In this document: piece by piece, positions 1-11,889 of the stretch
How positions within the stretch are numbered: position 1 is the stretch's first letter
How the letters are laid out: each line of letters starts with the position of its first letter
From: Liolophura sinensis
Lineage: Eukaryota; Mollusca; Polyplacophora; Chitonida; Chitonidae
Length of the DNA: 64,000 bases
Reading direction: 5' to 3'
Assembly (NCBI RefSeq): GCF_032854445.1
Contig: NC_088298.1
Span: 7,863,504 to 7,927,503, forward strand
Notes under the pieces: generated by a model
Seen by the model: only the letters and a program-made list of their open reading frames with translations
Told to the model about the DNA's origin: nothing
Database searches by the model: none
Position numbers and translations under genes: made by a program

Positions 1-912
1 AAGAGCAATGGTATGCGAGTAGTTTTCTTACTGATGGCGGAATTATTTAAAAATTCTCTTATAAGATTACCGTCTCCATGCTGTATGGCCGCTGATATCC
101 GTTGCCCAGGAATGATCAAGTGTACAACGTATACACCTCACGAAGACCGCAGAAACTAATGACGTATCGGATGTGATGCATGAAATTTATTTGATTGTAA
201 ATTTGTTCTTTATAACCAAAGACATCCATTCAATCTGAATTAATATAATATTTATGAACATACTAAAAATTTAAATATGATTAATATTCAGATTGATCAT
301 GCACATTTGTTAGCTGAAAGCCCAAACTCCAGTGCAAATATATCTGTTCGACACGTGTAATATGATTTCCCTGAAAAGTTTATCCTAAGAAAAAGGGAAC
401 GTTCCAGAATGTTTTGCCTAAGTTTTGGGGAAAGTTCCCTTGGGAAATAAATATCCATCTTGGGTTTATACTTATTCACGATATCAGCTTATCGAAATGT
501 AGGCTTAAGATTTTTACAGGGAGAATTTGTGTCGGGACGAGCGCAGCGATGTATATATGTATGTATAAGGGAAACTATCTAGGTATTTTTGTGCTTAAAA
601 ATTTACCACCGCAAAATGCACAAGACGTGTACCACCGGAACACAATAACTGCAGCAAATTTGAGCAGGGAAATTAATGTGTACCTTGCACAAATTGTGTA
701 TCTGTGGTACACCTCTTGTTTACATCGCGGACTACACAAACACATTTGTACAAAACGGTACATATTTGCTCTGGGAGAGAACACACTTTTATTTTAGATT
801 TACACAATAACGAACGTAAATAAATCTCTCAGAGCATGTGAGATTTGCTAAAAAATCGAATTTGCATTACAATTTGAGATAATCGCAGCTATTTCCCCTT
901 GTTCCACACCAG
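1..912. other. Presumed intron of gene A
   Basis: There is no coding exon that I can support here. The only structure seen is an imperfect 26-bp inverted repeat at 621-646 and 693-718, perhaps a decayed MITE. Confidence 0.5.
621..718. repeat. Imperfect inverted repeat (26-bp arms)
   Basis: Arm 621-646 pairs with 693-718 with about four mismatches around a loop of about 46 nt. No target duplication is evident. Confidence 0.5.
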
Positions 913-1104
913 TTGCACCGAGACTCCAAACGAAATTTACAGTGGACACGACTGCAGTATTCGGATGGAGAAATTCCGTTTAGAAAAGAATAAAATAATC
1001 GCCATTGGAGTCGGAGCTGGGGGAGGCGTTCTCCTCGTTTTAATAATTATCATCATTATCCTGATTCGCAAACTACGGAAGTCCAAGAACAGACGCAGAT
1101 TCAA
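913..1104 (+). CDS. Gene A exon (equivalent to exon 6): EGF end and transmembrane helix
   Basis: It begins after an ACACCAG acceptor and ends at AA|GTGAGT. It encodes the last two EGF cysteines with the same 12-residue gap as B and C (C...YSGHDC). The sequence EKNKIIAIGVGAGGG then leads into a run of Val, Leu and Ile (the membrane helix), followed by the stop-transfer RKLRKSKNRRR. The aligned B exon is 195 nt and this one is 192 nt. Confidence 0.82.
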
Positions 1105-4067
1105 GTGAGTAGAGAACCTTTTCGTACGCAATGGCGATGAAGATTCAAACTTAGTTGAACATAGTTTTCTTAAAATATACGAGAATTACGCCACCAGTTT
1201 CCCAGCAATACGCCACCAGTTTCCCTGCAAAACGCCACCTAGTTAAAAATAAACAATAGACTACCGAGCTTTGACTCGAGTTACTTTTGGCGGGATAGGT
1301 AATTCTTTAGTTACTTATTTATTTGATTGGTGTTTTACGCCATACTCAGGGATATTTCACTTATACGACGGCGGGCAGTGTTATGGTGGGAGGAAATCGG
1401 ACAGAGCCCGAGGGAAACCCACTATCATCGGCAGGTTATTGGCAGACCTTCCCACGTATGGTCGGTGAGGAAACCAGCATGAGGTGACCCATTGGCGGAA
1501 AATATGCATTAAACAGAGTGATGATTAAGAAATACAAAACATACCTCAAAAATGAATTTTCCCCCATTTTTCTGGCATACTTTGTCTTCATGTTCATTGA
1601 AACCATACCCTGCGTTTTACAGTACTGTATATACATGCGAGTAATTTATTCACATTAAAATGATACATGACATTTATTTAAGCCTTAGAGGATTTGAGGA
1701 GGTGGAAAACTTCTCATCAAGGGAGTTAACCAGTATCCGAGTATCAGACCTGGAGTTACGGGACTCAGCGCGGAAAAACACCAATCCTGGCAGGACGGCT
1801 ATCAATGGCAGATATAATGCTGCATGTATTAATAAGGTGGGAAACAGGGGAGCTTAGAGTTTGGTCTCTTATGGTTAATGTTAAAAAGAGTCCTACTGTA
1901 TCATGTGGTTTGTGAAAAGGGCAACCTTTATTCACATTAATTTACCGATCACTTATATCACCCTTTCCCAAAGGCACAAATGGCACGTGTTTCCTTTAGA
2001 AAAATGTCAGTTTCACACTTATTAAGTTCTTCAAATGTATCCATCGTTTGTGTACTTTAGACAATGTTTTCTGAACCTTTTTCCGATGTCCATTATATAT
2101 TAAATATGATCAATAGTACACAGTTGCCTAACATATTATTACAGGTCACTTTACAGGATTCAGTAGGACTTCTTTTTACCTTTAGCAATAAAAGAGTTCT
2201 AACTTGAAAATCCCGTACTGTTTTTTATAACGCACACATATTCAGTCTTAAAGTGTGGAGTGAAGGAATGAATGAATGGTTATCGCCACCTGGCCAATAT
2301 TGCAGACATATCGTACGTATAACAGTACATACAGAAGCTGCCGTGTAACTGGCATTTCCAAACGCCGCCAGGTGGCGCTGGTAATGTCGCTGATCAAAAC
2401 GACTAAAAAGCTGACCTAACGTTTCTGCTGACAGTGCCCTCTGTTAGGGGCAGTTACTATGTTAAATTAAAACAAATCTTAATACTGATAGCCAGAAATA
2501 TATAAGGTGTTGTTAGAAAAGTATTTTAGCTCTAGATCGGGTAGTATTTTAAAGTACCGGTACTAATTTGCGATTTACACAGTGTAAAGGGCTCTAGTTT
2601 CGAAGTTCACTATTTAATTTATTAATTCATGTCTTCAAAAAAAGAAATGACTTGCAAGAAAATGGTTTTTGAAGTAATTTTACAGCCTGGTTTCCGCCAA
2701 ATTTTAACTTCCTGTTAGTTCTGCACATGATCAGAAGGCGCATGCTGTCTAACTGGAGCCTATTTTCTTGCTTCACAGTCTAACAAGGCAATGACTAAAG
2801 GACTGAAATTGCTTCAAAATATATGGGTTTGTAACAAACAATTCGTAAAATCTTTAATGTGGTATGGGAACACTAGTTTGGGAACGACTGTAAGTTCATG
2901 GGACGAATTGGGGGCTATCATTGCAGATTTCAAAACTCATGAGAACTGGTATTTTTCAAGCAACTTAAGACATTACAAATCCTAAATTACAAGTTCTTAA
3001 ACAGCCAGACTCCAAACGAGAAAGAAGACAAATTGTAGATAGTAGATATGCAATGTCAAACTTTCTACAGCAACACAGTCTATTTGTAGCTGCGTTTGAA
3101 TTTTTGGCTTAAGACGTTTGATAAATACGGACCAATTTAACTAAATCTTAACGTGTGTTTCTTTTGTCTTCTAACATGTTCAGACACAAACGAGCAAGGA
3201 AGTGTCTATGGTATTAAAACAAACAAACAACAACAAAAGGATAAAATAAAATAAAACACGATCCGCAAACTAAGCCACGCAGAGAACTCAGTCCTGGAGG
3301 TAAGCATATTAGTCTATAAACGTTTGAAGACTTTTCCAAATATACCTTACATATTCGCTACGTCCATCGTTGTCGATAACCGAATAAGATGATGATTCTA
3401 TGGTTATTTCTCTGTATAGCTTTATTCCGGTGAGTATGGTGCTACAGTAGACTCGAGATGGAATGTCCACACTCCAAGTCCACACAGCTTCGATGATGAC
3501 CAAAGCCTGGACGAGGCAAGATTGGAACAGAACTTGCGCACGCTACAGCCAATAGGAAAGGTGGGTCTAAACTCGGTAATCTTCGAGTATCTCCGGGATT
3601 TGGGCCCTTTGCTTAAAATGCCGAGACATCCCAGTAACTTGCCAAAGTAATAAAATATGAACATGAATGATTTGTAACACTAAGGCTGAGTCTTATTCCT
3701 ACAGAACATTTTGTTGGGTAAATTGCAACGGAATAATAGACAGTATAATAATTGTACTTCCACATTTGCTGCCGCGATGTTTGCTACCCTCTTTTGACGG
3801 AAAAAATGAATTTTTTTAATGAACCTGCAATAGTTTTCCCGATAATTTTTTAATGATTATTTGTTGCTTCATTGCTTCATTAATCTTCCTACACTTCGGG
3901 CTGTAACAAAATCACTATAAGCTGGATCCGCACCTGTGTCCTCATTGATGAAATATATAGTATTTAAGCGATTTAGTGATTTATTTCTTGTAAATTAGCT
4001 TCTTTTTATGTTGTTTGTATTGTTTCAGTGCATCATAGAGAGGCCTAAATTCTCGTTTCAAATATAG
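913..4067 (+). CDS. Gene A: 3' end of a membrane mucin-like gene (EGF end, transmembrane helix, tail); partial
   Basis: Four exons, 913-1104, 1689-1836, 3420-3560 and 4029-4067, join in frame (phases 2, 0, 0) to give about 173 residues of a type I membrane protein. Each exon aligns with exons 6-9 of gene B: last two EGF cysteines, transmembrane helix, tail with a DLEL motif, tail with LDEARLEQNL, and a last exon starting CIIERP. The 5' part (signal peptide, mucin repeats, SEA, rest of EGF) must lie left of the window, because nothing in 1-912 resembles it. It could be a pseudogene if the upstream part is broken, but all visible frames and splice sites are intact. The function is probably that of a cell-surface mucin; this is inferred from the family architecture. 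Confidence 0.8.
1311..1485 (-). mobile_element. SINE family 1 fragment in gene A intron
   Basis: The tail starts ATTTGATTGGTGTTTTACGC and the body covers the GGGAGGAAA...CAGAGCCC hairpin through ACCAGCATGAG. The tRNA-like head is missing. Confidence 0.8.
1689..1836 (+). CDS. Gene A exon (equivalent to exon 7): cytoplasmic tail
   Basis: The acceptor is CCTTAG and the donor is AAG|GTGGGA. It encodes about 49 residues of tail, including SDLELRDS, which aligns with QDLELQDY in B and SDVELHRM in C. It keeps only one tyrosine, where B has many, so any tyrosine-based signalling differs between paralogues. Confidence 0.75.
1837..3419. other. Gene A intron, no further feature seen
   Basis: AT-rich sequence without recognisable exons or well-formed repeats. 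Confidence 0.5.
3420..3560 (+). CDS. Gene A exon (equivalent to exon 8): tail with LDE motif
   Basis: The acceptor is CTGTATAG and the donor is AAG|GTGGGT; the exon is 47 codons in phase 0. It reads LYSGEY...RWNVHTP...SLDEARLEQNL...IGK, matching B's AFSQGP...EWHIYVP...FVDEAKLAENL...FGK. The tyrosine before the DE motif in B and C is absent here. Confidence 0.78.
4029..4067 (+). CDS. Gene A last coding exon: C-terminus CIIERP...
   Basis: After the acceptor TTGTTTCAG it encodes CIIERPKFSFQI and then TAG. The 39-nt length and the CII(D/E)RP start match gene B's last exon. An AATAAA at 4176-4181 is a plausible polyadenylation signal. Confidence 0.78.
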   Translation, partial: CIIERPKFSFQI

Positions 4068-4175
4068 ACGATCAGAAATCAACCGACACGGGACGACAGC
4101 ATGGCTTCATGCAAGTATAATACAAGCCAATTGGCAAATTCGATGAGTGCCGTCAAAAATATTGTGATTCGAGAT

Positions 4176-4181
4176 AATAAA
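4176..4181 (+). terminator. Candidate poly(A) signal of gene A
   Basis: AATAAA lies 109 nt after the stop codon of gene A. It is the first such hexamer downstream that I found. Confidence 0.4.
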
Positions 4182-4720
4182 TGGTAAAATCTAGCCAGCC
4201 TTTATGAGGACATTTTAGCTTCTTGGAAATTAATTTTATCACCTTTTTACAAAAGACACGATTCACATGTTTTGTTTTTTTACATTTCCCTTAATAATGT
4301 TATGGTTACGGCACAACATCTTGCAAAAAATTTATCAGTTCATAAGAGAACATTAGTGGGATACCTTAAAGGTTAATAACTTCAAATCTGATTTTTAGTT
4401 TTATTTATCATTCGAAGTCGTGTTCTGCTATATACGATTTGTCTATACACCGGCAGAAGCCTGATGGGTATAAGTATACTGGTCAGATTATATATTGTGT
4501 TCGGCCTTGAGCTTTCTATGATACATACCGTAGGTGTCACGGATATCACGTCAAACATTGATGATTGACATCCCCCCGGTCCTGTAAATCAGCCAAAAGG
4601 GATATCTCATCAAGTATGACGAAATTTATCTGTTTATGTTATGAGGTTAGCATGTAGAAGGCAACGTGATTTGTCCAACACCCCTCTGTGTTATGGTGGC
4701 TGATACGGACCTGATTCGGA

Positions 4721-4791
4721 TGATTTGCGACTTTGGCGAACCAGGGCCTCCCGCGTTCTCCCCGGGAGAACTCTCACAAAAGTCGCAATCA
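4721..4791. repeat. Nested hairpin in intergenic DNA
   Basis: Outer arms TGATTTGCGACTTT (4721-4734) and AAAGTCGCAATCA (4778-4791) enclose a near-palindrome with 8-bp arms at 4755-4771. The segment is GC-rich compared with its AT-rich surroundings. Confidence 0.55.
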
Positions 4792-5173
4792 GAAGTGGGC
4801 CATAACTTTATCAACTTTATGTCATGTAAAACGAAAAGCGTTTCTATTGACTGGTGTTTAATAACGTACTCCAGAATATAACCCAAGGTGTTCTGTGTCC
4901 AGAAAATGTTGTCGTTCGCGCAAAATGTACATAATGTATACTGTGTATAATATTGCCAGTACTTCTCAGATATGTGGAGTATTATTCAAATAACTGTGTG
5001 CCAAATTCCTGGATATTTTCCCCTTTTCTTGCCAAAACCTAAAATGCACTGAACTGCTACTGGATCTATTTTGATATACCGGTACATTTCTTATAACGTC
5101 CCTTGTATAGCTGTCAATGATTCGTCAATGAATTATTACTCTTGCTGAGTCTGTTTGATTTGTTGCAAATATT

Positions 5174-5300
5174 TTAGTTTATTTGTTTGATTGGTGTTTT
5201 ATTTATTTGATTGGTGTTTTACGACATACTCAAGAATATTTCCCTTATACGACGGCGGTCAGAATTATGGTGGAAGGAAGCCGGACAAAGCTCGGGGAAA
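5174..5300 (-). mobile_element. SINE family 1 fragment with duplicated tail
   Basis: The tail motif TTTGATTGGTGTTTTA occurs twice in a row before the body. Confidence 0.75.
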
Positions 5301-5769
5301 ATGCTGCAAATATATATCCATCTGTTTGTGTGTGTACTTAAATGAGCAGGCATCAATATAATCTTATATCCCAGTTTTGTATTAGATATTGAACAAAATC
5401 CAAGTATCTGAAGCGTGAATGATATTATCAGTATACATGTATATCGTACTGTGCATCGGTTGGTAATTGCAACTTAACCCACACATTTCTCTGTACATCT
5501 TGAATAATTCAACTGTGGTGAACAGATTTATTGTTCTGGACATTTTAGTGATATAATTTTATTATGGTGTGCTGTAATTTACTAATACTTATTAGCTGAA
5601 AACTGTTTCCAAAGTTTTCAAATTTTATTTATAAATACAAAAATTGGTAATATTTGTAGTTCAGGCAGATTTTTTTCTGGAATAAATGTATGACTATTTT
5701 CTCTGTCATAATCGTTCCTTTGCTTTTTTTTTTACATTTGCCTCTAATATACGCGTTTTGAGGCCCATC

Positions 5770-5905
5770 ATGTGTTTGTCTTTTTGTTTTGTTTCTTTGT
5801 TTTGTCTCTTTGTTTTGTCTTTATTTTTTTGGTATTGTCTCTTTGTTTTCTCTGTGTGTGTTGTTTGTTTGAGTATTGTCTCTTTGTTTTCTCTGTCATT
5901 TTGTC
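5770..5905. repeat. T-rich simple repeat
   Basis: Degenerate TCTCTTTGTTTT units. Open frames of 80-129 codons across it are low-complexity Phe/Leu/Cys and are not credible genes. Confidence 0.7.
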
Positions 5906-6104
5906 CGTCCCAGTCTTTGTTTATATCGTTTTGCAGTGTCTGTTTGTTTTTCATATTCGTTATTCTGTTTGCGCCTCTGTCTGTAATTCTTTTTCTTCAT
6001 ACTTTAATTTATAAGTGTTGTACATCATATTTAAAAATTTTTCACGTATTTGACGGGACCCAGGTTCTCAGGTGAAGGAAACCGGAATATCCGGACTATT
6101 TGAC

Positions 6105-6182
6105 AAATAAATTTATTTCTTTGATTGGTTTTTTTACGCCGTCCTCAAAAATATTTCACTTATGGTGGAGCCGGTGTTATAC
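6105..6182 (-). mobile_element. SINE family 1 short fragment
   Basis: Only the tail end is recognisable (TTTGATTGG...TTTTTACGCCGTCCTCAA). Confidence 0.6.
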
Positions 6183-6221
6183 TACTCATATATATCTGTC
6201 TTTAAGTTAGACGTAAAAGAT

Positions 6222-6392
6222 GTAATTTATTTATTTATTTGATCAGTGTTTTACGCCGTACTCCGGAATATTTCACTTATATGATGGAAGGAGACCGGAC
6301 AAAACCCGGAGTAAACCCACGACCATGGGCAGGTTGCTGACAAACCTTCCCACGAACGACCAGAAAGGAAGCCAGCGTGAGTTGGAAAAGAG
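6222..6392 (-). mobile_element. SINE family 1 fragment
   Basis: Tail and body are present, to GGAAGCCAGCGTGAG, with a short deletion in the body. Confidence 0.75.
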
Positions 6393-6599
6393 GAGTTAAG
6401 CAGAACTGAAAAAAGAAGTGGCCTTAAGAAGTGGCCTTAAGAGTGTGTCAACAGATGTCACTCACGGCTATAGTCAGTTTCGTTTCTTGTTTCTGGGATC
6501 GATTCCGTGCTTTACCATACCAGTCCTTTGATGAATATGAAAAATAGTTTCAGCAGAAATATTTTTATTAACAAATACTGGGACTGGTCCCGTTTCGAC

Positions 6600-6868
6600 A
6601 AATATTTATTTACGTATTTGATTTGATTTGAGTTTTACGCCGTACTGTATTGCACTTATACAACGGCGGTCAGCGTTATGAAGAAAGGAAACAGAGCAGA
6701 GCCAGAGGGAAACTCACGACCAAGCGCAGGGTGCTGGCAGACCTACACCTAGAGAGGAAGCCAGCATGAGCTGGACTTGAACTCACAGCGATCGTATGGA
6801 TGAGAGGCTTCTGGATCATTGTGCTGCTCTAGCACGCTTCCCATCAGGCCATGGAGGGCTCCCTCTTT
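6600..6868 (-). mobile_element. SINE family 1, nearly full length, diverged
   Basis: It runs from the tail through the tRNA-like head remnant (CATCAGGCCATGGAGGGCTCC). Confidence 0.75.
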
Positions 6869-7329
6869 CGACAAGTAAGAAATCACGTGACTATTAGTGG
6901 GTCAGATATGGCAGACTGGAATAGATACCGGCCTGCTATCATAGCATCTCAATCTGTAGAACAACTAGAATACAAATGAGTAACTTAAACGTATCAGATT
7001 TCAAACTTGCGGACCTGACTGAGAGCCACCCTCAGTTAGGATTAGCCTAACGTCATACAAACGAAAGTTTAGCCTGCAACTCAAACGGGCGGGGTTAGAG
7101 TAAACATATAACTACTCTAACATATTCTTGTGACATGATATTTCGTTGTGTCCGATCTACATTCTCGTGATTACCGTGACATCGCGAAATCCGGTTCATA
7201 ATCCAAAACATGTGTCTGTACATATTCATGTGGGTACATTTATTGTGAAAGGGACTTCAACAAAAACCAGATCAGTTGTTCTCTTTTTCCGGAATTTATA
7301 GCCTGAAAGGTAAGATTGACCAGTCTATC

Positions 7330-7500
7330 TTATTTATTTATCCATTTATTTATTTATTTATTTATTTATTTATTCATTTGTTTGTTTTTTTAACGCCATA
7401 CTCAGGAACATTTCTTTCATACTATGAGTCTTATGAGGCGAAGGGTAAACCACCGACATTTAGTCAACTTCAGAGCTTCCCTACGTACGTGTGATGTACA
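7330..7500 (-). mobile_element. SINE family 1 fragment with TTTA-repeat tail
   Basis: A long TTTA run is followed by a degraded body. Confidence 0.6.
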
Positions 7501-7559
7501 GATACGCACACTATGCTAGTGGGAGACGTGGTGCTCAACAAACGTTAACCTGTAGCCGG

Positions 7560-7752
7560 GTCGGGTCGCCGGCCACCCATTGTCATCTAGGTCACTTTAC
7601 GTCTTTTGTGTTATACATCTTTACATTCATTGTTTCATTTTTTTTACTGTCGTTTCATTAACGTCCTTCTAAGATTTGCTTCCAATTTTTAGTTCGTCGT
7701 CATGTGACTGAAAAATTGCTAAGTACTACGTTAAACCCCAAGCACTCACTCC
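7560..7752 (+). mobile_element. SINE family 2, 3' part
   Basis: It ends in GACTGAAAAATTGCTAAGTACTACG...CCCCAAGCACTCACTC, the family 2 tail. Confidence 0.65.
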
Positions 7753-8699
7753 AATTTTAACAGATTGGTTTAAACAAGAACAACAACAACAAACAATGAA
7801 ACGGGAAAAGTAAACCTACCTGCATTTATTATTGAATTTAATGGTCTAAGTGTGCTTGTGCTCATCAACATTCGCACTGAACAAATCTACATCCATGAAG
7901 TTTGAATCTAAAGGTTTTATCTTCATATCAAATCGGTTACGAGCGAATACTCGTGTAAGCCATTCACAATAAGCACAAATATAAAGGTTATCAATATGTC
8001 ACCATGTGATAATATCTGACGTTTGTCGTTAGCGGAACACTTATTTTTTTCTTTCATTTTAGTTCTGGCAGAAATAACGTTCAGATTAAAGCTAAATAGT
8101 GAACTGAGCTAATTTTCCATTTTCACGGAGGCACATTCAGCGTTCTGATACAGTTCTTTGCGATGAGCGTCGATTGTTGCAGTTCGATAACTGTTTTTTT
8201 TGGCTGAATTTTGTCCAGTTTGTTCATTTAAAATTATAGCCATTTGCACAATATCGGTCAAATATTTTAATAAAGTGTAGCACGCGAATCTAGGCTGTTG
8301 AAATAAAAGTGCTTATAAAGTAAACCCTTAAACAGGGTCTTTTAAAATAATACAACTGTACAAAAACGGATTGAGCTTGTTGACCTTTACAGTGTTCCAA
8401 ACAAGAACACTCACGAACATATGAAAACCCTATAATACTGTGCGATTTACGGGAAAAATAAATTATACTTAACTGATTGAATGTAAAATAGTGCCAGTCT
8501 CTTAAACGGAAATATTTAAATCATTTCAGTAATGTTAAATTCAAGATTTTGGCAGTGACGGAGGAAGGAAAGGTTTTATACTGTTAGGTTAGAAAGTGTA
8601 AGTTAACACTAGGCCTATTTTGTGTAGAAGTATCGCTCTTAGATGTTGTGCTGCGCTGTATGAAAGCCAAATGTCTTATAATCTTACACTGTTTTTGCT

Positions 8700-8815
8700 G
8701 CGGACGGTCGTGGGTTTTCCCCCGAGTTCTGTCCTGCTTCCTCCCACCATAATTCTGGTCGCCGTCATATGAAATATTCTTGAGTATTGCCTAAAACACC
8801 AAATAAATACATTGT
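8700..8815 (+). mobile_element. SINE family 1, 3' half
   Basis: GGTCGTGGG...CTCCCACCATAATTCTGG...TATTCTTGAGTATTG and an A-rich tail. Confidence 0.75.
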
Positions 8816-10500
8816 GCTTGAACCTGCAGACAACAATTACGTAATGTTACATTTTAATTTGTTGGCAATTATACTTTACAGTTTTTAACACTTTGTATCA
8901 GTACAGCATTTGTTACCACTTTAACATTTGCGGCTTTTAGGAAGACAATGTGATGTTAGGCTTATAAATACCACTGTAATCTGTAGGGAGACAATTTATC
9001 ATGTCTCCTCTACTCTCATATGCCAAAACAATGACCTAAAACTTTGTCCGTTATTATAAATTGCTCATTCTGAATTACGTGATTCTGAAAGCTCTGTCGA
9101 TCGCAGGAATGTTTTTGGAGGGTTTCTTAGAGCATTGAAATTTTATCACATTTTTTCCCTCCAAAAATGGTGTCTTCCGATATGGTTTTATCTGATATAT
9201 AGGCTGAATATCAACAAAGCCACAGTGAGGCGTAGACAATGCACTCGCTTGATACTATTAGCGTCTGCTTTTCACCACCCCTCCTATGTGATTATATCCG
9301 ATATCACGATGTTACTTACAGAGGTCACAGGGGTCGCGGACGTTGTCATCTCAAGTGACGAACAACTGGTACAAAGGACTTAAGGGCGGGGTTGGGATTG
9401 TAAAAATCCTTTGCTCTGTTTAAACAAAATAACCTTAATTTACATTGGAATTGTAGATTCTGTATCAGTCTTAAAAATTGTTTAAATAAAACTGAAATAT
9501 TGAATCATGTATCGCCTAGCGTCAGCTCTGAAGTTGCTGCTGATGGCAAACAGAAAAAAAATTCGTTATTTGGACACTTCGCTTGCTATTATTATATACT
9601 TCTTTATACTACGGAAAGACTTCATCACCTCCATGTAACACGAAAATTGTCGTTTGTAAATTAAATTAGTAAGTGTTTAATTCCTTGTCCTAACAACTTT
9701 TTTTGAGAAATGTTAAAGCAGTATGTTCCAATCAATAAAGGGGGGGGGGGGGGCGGTCTGCGCATTTTCGTTTTTGCTACAGGTCCTATACTTGCTATGT
9801 AATTTAGTCGTGCCGTCTGCTATTACAGCTGAAGATCGGTTCTCATTTATTACATTAACGAAAACGATATTAGCGTCGCCATCTTGATTCTAAGTACACA
9901 ATAAGTCTTGAACAAAAGTGCATAACTCACTACTTGCAACCAGTGCATACTTACGCTGTGTACCACAAGAGCAAAGCAGGCGCACGCAGGCGATGAACGA
10001 TTCTGCCAGAGAGCTTGAAAACTAAACAATATAAAAAAAAGTCGGAAAAGGACTGAATTGCGTAAGGAGTAGCGCAGATTAAAATTAAAAATTTGGGTTT
10101 GTCTCAACCTGTGCTAAAGTTCTGTTTATTCACGGGATAAATATTTCCTCTAGATCTCCACAAAGTCTAGACAAAATCTGGGAGGGGGGCTATAGCCCCC
10201 GCATGCCACCCAGCCCCCCCCCCCCCCCCGCCCTTGTCTAATGCCATGTATTGTCTGATCAAGGCTGACTCTGTCGTTAGTCAAACAAACCAACGCATCG
10301 TGAGTTTTGGTCATAGCCTATAGAGAGCAAAGAGATTGTGCTTGTTCTGCAGTTGTACATGGTGCATGTCAGGCCACGGGAAAAGTCATTTACATAGCTG
10401 TTAGGATATCTCACCACACCCACCCCAGCCCCACTAATCTACCTGATTCAGTAAGAAAGCTGATTTTAATCTGTGTTGTGAGTTTTTTGTGAAGGTTCGA
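8816..10500. other. Intergenic DNA, no gene seen
   Basis: AT-rich. It contains a poly-G run at about 9739-9755, the palindrome GGGGGCTATAGCCCCC at 10185-10200 and a poly-C run just after it. Short open frames show no family likeness. Confidence 0.5.
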
Positions 10501-10523
10501 AATGTTGATGTGGATTTATTCCA

Positions 10524-10738
10524 GGCAACACATTCGTTGTCAGAAGTATAACGAATGTGGGAACAGGAAACACATTCATTGTCACAAGTATAACGAATGT
10601 GGGAACAGGCAACATATTCATTGTCACAAGTATATCGAATGTGGGAACAGGCAACACATTCGTTGTCAGAAGTATAACGAATGTGGGAATAGGCAACACA
10701 TTCATTGTCAGAAGAATAACGAATGTGGGAACAGGGAA
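10524..10738. repeat. 42-bp tandem repeat, about 5 copies, each with an inverted repeat
   Basis: Each unit carries ACATTCGTT and, 11 nt later, its complement AACGAATGT, followed by GGGAACAGG. The array is therefore a row of potential hairpins. All three frames on both strands are largely open only because the unit is a multiple of 3 without stops. Confidence 0.88.
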
Positions 10739-10934
10739 TGCTGAGGCATAAAATCATGAAACTCCTTAAGTCCACTCTTATGTCAATATTTTTCATAAAT
10801 TGTGATGGATTACAATTACCGCTTTCTATTTACGGGAAAATTGGCGAAAATTGTCTTGTGAAGTGTGGCGAAAATAGACCTGCATCAACGAAATTAATGT
10901 ATATTTCTACGTTGCTGTGGTGGGTTGGCAACTC

Positions 10935-11040
10935 ATTTACTGATTTATTTATTTATTTCATTTGTGTTTGTGTTACATGCACGTCGACGGCCAGAATTAT
11001 TATGTGTGAAAAACGGGCAGAACCCGATGCCAACCCAGTC
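10935..11040 (-). mobile_element. SINE family 1 fragment
   Basis: Tail with TTTATTTATT and a degraded body (CGACGGCCAGAATTATTATG). Confidence 0.55.
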
Positions 11041-11091
11041 AGTCTGCTAATTTGGCCCTTAATCGGTCAATACATACGTAAGTTTGTGATC

Positions 11092-11195
11092 TGCAGGAAC
11101 CTGCGGATGGTCGTGTGTTTCCTCCCACCATAATGTTGGCCGCAGTCGTATAAGTGAAATATTCTTGAGTACGGGGTAAAACACCAAATATATTT
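11092..11195 (+). mobile_element. SINE family 1, 3' half
   Basis: CTGCGGATGGTCGTG to ACACCAAATATA. It is followed at once by an inverted copy. Confidence 0.75.
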
Positions 11196-11400
11196 TTTTA
11201 TTTCTACGCCGTACTCAATAATATTTTACTTATACGACGCCGGCCAGCATTATGGTAGGAGGAAACCGTGTACAGCCCGGGGGAAACCTACGAATGTGGA
11301 ATTTGTCCTGCAGTAGCACGTTACCATGGTGCATGAGCGGCAGTTGAACTCACAGCGACCGCAGTGGTGAGAGGCTCCTTGGTCATTGTGTCGCGCTGGC
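11196..11400 (-). mobile_element. SINE family 1, inverted next to the previous copy
   Basis: TACGCCGTACTCAATAAT to the head remnant GTCGCGCTGGCGTGCT. It lies tail to tail with the copy at 11092-11195. Confidence 0.7.
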
Positions 11401-11454
11401 GTGCTAAATGTTTAGCCAAAATATGTATGGCGTTGTTTTACATGTGCACCATTT

Positions 11455-11735
11455 CAATCTGTCAGTCTGTCAGTCATTTTGAAACAAAGAAAAATAACGG
11501 TAGTCAGTCTTTTATTCAGTCAGTCAATCGTGGCAAACAGATAGTCACAGAGTTAGTCAGTTACTCAGCAAGTACAGGAAGTCGGTCAGTCAGTAACAAA
11601 GACACCAACTAATTTAGTCAGTCAGTCAGTCAGTCTTTTTACCTGGGAAGAAAAGACAATCTATCACATAGCTAAGAAGTAACAAAGTTCGTCAGTTAGT
11701 TGATTAGCAAGTCATTTATTCAGTAATGAGGCACT
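11455..11735. repeat. Degenerate CAGT tetranucleotide repeat
   Basis: Scattered runs of (GTCA)n, best at about 11615-11636. Confidence 0.75.
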
Positions 11736-11762
11736 CACTCACTTTATAATTAGTTTGTCATG

Positions 11763-11889
11763 GGACCGGTTTCATGAAGCTCACTTAGCTAAGTGAGCCC
11801 TTAACTGCCATGACACGTATGTTGTAGAGATATAAAGTGCACTTAGCTAAGGGCAATTTAACACTAAGCAAGCTTCATGAAACCGGCCT
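11763..11889. mobile_element. Short MITE-like element with about 19-bp terminal inverted repeats
   Basis: GGACCGGTTTCATGAAGCT at the left and AGCTTCATGAAACCGGCCT at the right are inverted with one mismatch. Next to the left end lies the perfect 18-bp palindrome CTCACTTAGCTAAGTGAG, and CTTAGCTAAG recurs near the right. There is no coding capacity. Confidence 0.75.

Noticed and set aside
5686-6075. 129-codon hydrophobic frame
   Set aside because: Translation of a T-rich simple repeat; composition only.
10524-10738. CRISPR-like array
   Set aside because: Units are contiguous without unique spacers and the host is a eukaryote.
10434-10796. 120-codon frames over the 42-bp repeat
   Set aside because: Repeat-driven open frames on both strands; Cys/His look-alike pattern is periodic and unrelated to zinc fingers.
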